Assembly: GCA_018056145.1 (NCBI GenBank)
Contig: JAGPGE010000083.1
Coordinates: 1-6,722 of the forward strand
DNA from: Armatimonadota bacterium
Lineage (GTDB): Bacteria > Armatimonadota > Zipacnadia > Zipacnadales > JABUFB01
DNA length: 6,722 nucleotides
Direction of reading: 5' to 3'
Positions 4,325-6,722 of the stretch are shown piece after piece. The notes beneath the pieces were generated by a model that ran no database searches, was not told the DNA's origin, and saw only the letters and a program-made list of their open reading frames with translations. The first letter of the stretch is position 1. Every line of letters begins with the position of its first letter. The translations under genes were made by a program, and so were the position numbers.

Positions 4325-6722
4325 ATGCGCCGCAGTCGGAGAAAGAAGACAGTACCGCCCATCCGTTACTTCTTTCGCTACCTCAACGCAGGGGTCGTTG
4401 TCTGCTGCTTTGCCGGTACCGGCTTCGTCCTGGGCGCCATGCAGCAGCTTAACCACCTGATGCCCCAGTCCGACGATCTTTGGGATTATCGCCCCCGGCT
4501 GTCTACCGAGATCTACTCCACCGAGGTCAACCCCGACGGCACCGAGAGCCACCAGTTGCTCGCGAAGGTGTTCGACGAAGACCGCGAGCCCGTGGAACTC
4601 AAGGATGTGCCCGAAGAGCTGATCCAGGCGTCCATCGCCATTGAGGATCGCCGATTCTACTCGCACCGGGGCATCAGCCCCCGGGACATGCTGCGCGCCG
4701 CCTGGGTTGACTTGCGCCACCAAGACGTCAAACAGGGCGCGAGCACCATCACCCAACAGCTGGTCCGCAACGTCTGGCTCAGCCAGGAACGTACCTGGGA
4801 CCGCAAGGTCAAGGAAGCTGTTCTCGCCCTGGAGATGGAGCGCAAGTATTCCAAGGACGAGATCATGGAGATGTACCTGAACCAGGTCTGCTACGGTCAC
4901 GGCGCCTTTGGCGTCAAGACCGCCGCAAAGCTCTACTACCACAAGGCCCCGAAGGACCTGAAGCTTCATGAGGCCGCCATGCTCGCGGGCATGCCCCAGT
5001 GGCCTGTGGGCTATTCCCCCTACCGTTACCCGGATCGCTGCAGGCAGCGCCGAAACGCGGTGCTCAGGGCCATGGCGGAGGAAGGGTTCATCACCGAAGC
5101 CGAACGCAGCAAGGCCTCCAAAGTGCCCATCAAGCAGGGCCTCAAGCCCCTGCAGGAGCGCGGCGTTGTGTCTCTGCTCGCGCCCCACTTCACCAACTGG
5201 GTCCTGCGTGAACTCACCCGCGAGTACGGCGATGAGACCGTATACCAGGGCGGCTTGCGGGTCTACACCACTCTGGACACCCGCCTGCAGAAAATCGCCG
5301 AGAAGGAACTCACCCAGCAGGTCGAGCGCCTGCGAAGAAGCGGGGCGATGAAACCCGGCGTTCGTGGTGGCCAGGGCGCGATGGTCTGCGTTGAGGTCAA
5401 GACCGGGCGCGTGCTTGCCATGGTCGGCGGCGTCGGCGAGTACAAGCAGGTCCAGACCAACCGTGCCCACCCCGGCCCGCCGGGATACGGTCGACAGCCC
5501 GGGTCCAGCTTCAAACCGTATATCTGGGCATGCGCCGTCGAGAACGGTTACGGGCCGGATTCGGTCTTCAGTGCCGACCCCATCGACATCAACGGCTGGT
5601 CGCCCAAGAACTACTCGCCCCGCCAGGGCGGCACATACACACTTCGGAATGCCCTGCGCGATTCGGTCAACCTGGTCTCCGTGCGTCTGGTGCTGAAGCT
5701 CTCGGTTCCCAAGGTCGTCCGCTTCGCCGCGCGCATGCTCAACATCCCCCGGGAGCGCCTGGACCCGTACCCGGCCATCGCTCTCGGTGTGTCCAATGTC
5801 AGCCCTCTCGAGCAGGCCCTGGGCTACTGCGCCTTCGCAAACAATGGCCTGCGCCCGACCTGCCGCTACGTGCGCCGCATTGAGGACCAGGAGGGCCGCG
5901 TGCTGGTGACCTACCAGCCTGAACTGGAGCGGGTCATTCGATCCACCACCGCCCAGAGCATGCTGTCGATGCTCCAAACGGTGGTCCAGTCAGGCACAGG
6001 CACTCGCGCTCGGGCCTGCGGACGCCCCGCGGGTGGCAAGACCGGCACCACTAACAGTGCCTGCGACGTCTGGTGGGTCGGTTTCACTCCGGAACTGAGC
6101 GCCGCCGTGTGGCTGGGAAACGAGCGCCCTTCACGTCTTTACGGCGCCAGTGGCGGCGGCTGGGGAGCACCGGTATGGGCTTCCTTCATCAAGCAGGCCA
6201 GCGAGATTCTCGGCTGCGACGGCGAGTTCCCTCAGGGGCCCGGGGCCACTGCGGTTGAGCGCGGAGAGCCCGCCAAGCGCGAGGGCACCCGCATCGAAGT
6301 CTGCGTGGAGACCGGGTTGCGTGCCGGGCCTCACTGCCCGGCCAGGCGCGCAGTCTGGATAAAGCAGGGCGAGGAAATCCCCGGCGTCTGCGACGTGCAT
6401 ACAAAGCCCGGGGGCAACCAGTCCCTCGAGATTCAAGTGGTGCGGCCTGATACCGCACAGGGTGGCACCGTCACCCGGCGGATCTGCATCTCCACCGGAC
6501 AGCTGGCCGGCCCTGGTTGCCCGTCCACGCGCACCGCGACGTTCCCGTCCGGTGAACAGCCGACCAGTCGCTGCAGCCTCCACGGCGGGGGATCTGGTGG
6601 AGGACACGGGCGGCCCGAGGGCAACGGCGGGAGCCCCGCCGTTGCGCAACCGGAGCGGCCCGAAGGTGGAGCAGGTGGGGGCGCGACATCCCCTCCCCCT
6701 GAGACAGGGCCATCTGCCACTC
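4325..6722 (+). CDS. Bifunctional penicillin-binding protein, PBP1A family, C-terminus missing
   Basis: A class A PBP: 799 codons are visible and the frame is still open at the window end. It polymerises lipid II glycan and cross-links peptide stems on the outer face of the inner membrane. A basic cytoplasmic tail (MRRSRRKK) precedes one membrane helix (about 20-40). The GT51 glycosyltransferase domain follows with EDRRFYSH (catalytic Glu107), GASTITQQLVRN (138-149), RKVKEA (160-165, second Glu164) and MYLNQVCYGHGAFG (183-196). The transpeptidase has SSFK (Ser394 nucleophile, Lys397), SVN (447-449) and KTGT (572-575), so both activities should be intact. The catalytic part ends near residue 630. 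The tail then carries two Cys3-His modules (655-692 and 717-753) and a Gly/Pro-rich stretch from 754 on, already long for the family. The gene has its own promoter and ribosome site and is divergent from the permease unit. The true end and any further tail domain are unknown. Confidence 0.95.
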   Translation, partial: MRRSRRKKTVPPIRYFFRYLNAGVVVCCFAGTGFVLGAMQQLNHLMPQSDDLWDYRPRLSTEIYSTEVNPDGTESHQLLAKVFDEDREPVELKDVPEELIQASIAIEDRRFYSHRGISPRDMLRAAWVDLRHQDVKQGASTITQQLVRNVWLSQERTWDRKVKEAVLALEMERKYSKDEIMEMYLNQVCYGHGAFGVKTAAKLYYHKAPKDLKLHEAAMLAGMPQWPVGYSPYRYPDRCRQRRNAVLRAMAEEGFITEAERSKASKVPIKQGLKPLQERGVVSLLAPHFTNWVLRELTREYGDETVYQGGLRVYTTLDTRLQKIAEKELTQQVERLRRSGAMKPGVRGGQGAMVCVEVKTGRVLAMVGGVGEYKQVQTNRAHPGPPGYGRQPGSSFKPYIWACAVENGYGPDSVFSADPIDINGWSPKNYSPRQGGTYTLRNALRDSVNLVSVRLVLKLSVPKVVRFAARMLNIPRERLDPYPAIALGVSNVSPLEQALGYCAFANNGLRPTCRYVRRIEDQEGRVLVTYQPELERVIRSTTAQSMLSMLQTVVQSGTGTRARACGRPAGGKTGTTNSACDVWWVGFTPELSAAVWLGNERPSRLYGASGGGWGAPVWASFIKQASEILGCDGEFPQGPGATAVERGEPAKREGTRIEVCVETGLRAGPHCPARRAVWIKQGEEIPGVCDVHTKPGGNQSLEIQVVRPDTAQGGTVTRRICISTGQLAGPGCPSTRTATFPSGEQPTSRCSLHGGGSGGGHGRPEGNGGSPAVAQPERPEGGAGGGATSPPPETGPSAT
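6287..6400 (+). other. First Cys3-His module of the PBP tail
   Basis: Codes for residues 655-692. The pattern is C660-x10-C671-x17-C689-x2-H692, with the readable core VCVETGLRAGPHCP and a second part GEEIPGVCDVH. Similar short Cys segments (C..TG..A...CP, then a GxxPxxxC..H end) are known at the C-termini of class A PBPs in several bacterial groups. The module lies outside the membrane, so the Cys could form disulfides or bind metal; the sequence does not say which. Confidence 0.65.
6473..6583 (+). other. Second Cys3-His module of the PBP tail
   Basis: Codes for residues 717-753. The spacing is the same as in the first module: C721-x10-C732-x17-C750-x2-H753, offset by 61 residues. The core is ICISTGQLAGPGCP and the end is GEQPTSRCSLH. 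The shared TG..AGP.CP..R signature shows the two are duplicates, although the DNA has diverged well beyond recent copying. Confidence 0.65.
6621..6645. repeat. Perfect 11-bp inverted repeat inside the PBP coding region
   Basis: Arms GCAACGGCGGG (6621-6631) and CCCGCCGTTGC (6635-6645) are exact reverse complements around a 3-nt loop, AGC. The right arm runs into a second palindrome, GTTGCGCAAC (6641-6650), so two structures compete. There is no T-run on either strand after the hairpin, so it is not a classical terminator. It encodes part of the Gly-rich tail, where GGC/GCC codons make such symmetry easier. Confidence 0.6.

Noticed and set aside
4250..5977. A 575-codon open frame antisense to the PBP gene
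   Set aside because: It lies wholly opposite a gene with every GT51 and transpeptidase motif. Its translation is His/Gly/Ala/Asp-rich with no recognisable domain, as expected of the complementary frame in GC-rich DNA.

Overview
The window is GC-rich bacterial DNA (by eye about 60-65% G+C) holding five protein-coding genes on two divergent units. I see no RNA genes, CRISPR arrays, insertion sequences or phage genes. The gene mix is a class A penicillin-binding protein, a heparinase II/III-like secreted protein, a neutral-ceramidase-like hydrolase, an EamA/DMT permease and a lone receiver domain. This would suit a glycan-degrading environmental bacterium of the Armatimonadota, Hydrogenedentota or Sumerlaeota kind, or a neighbouring uncultured phylum. 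That assignment is inference from gene content only and is weak.

The left four fifths (1-4142) is read on the minus strand. In transcription order it holds an EamA/DMT-type permease (4142-3261), a stand-alone CheY-like receiver (3140-2757), a ceramidase-N-terminal-like hydrolase without a signal peptide (2725-1328) and a secreted heparinase II/III-like protein (1275 to beyond base 1, so its C-terminus is missing). Gaps are 120, 31 and 52 bp. The last three genes are close enough to share a transcript. The 120-bp gap before the receiver could hold another promoter, but I cannot point to one. A 182-bp intergenic region (4143-4324) separates this unit from the plus-strand gene and carries a good sigma-70-type promoter facing right.

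The right end (4325 to beyond 6722) is a bifunctional peptidoglycan glycosyltransferase/transpeptidase of the PBP1A family with all expected active-site motifs. After the catalytic domains its C-terminal tail holds two tandem copies of a Cys3-His module with identical spacing, then a Gly/Pro-rich low-complexity stretch that runs off the window. Within that stretch the DNA forms a perfect 11-bp inverted repeat.

No wholly new system is evident. The points most worth a second look are the duplicated Cys/His module on the PBP, the ceramidase-like enzyme whose nucleophile Ser position reads Asn, and a lone receiver sitting among a permease and two hydrolase- or lyase-like genes.
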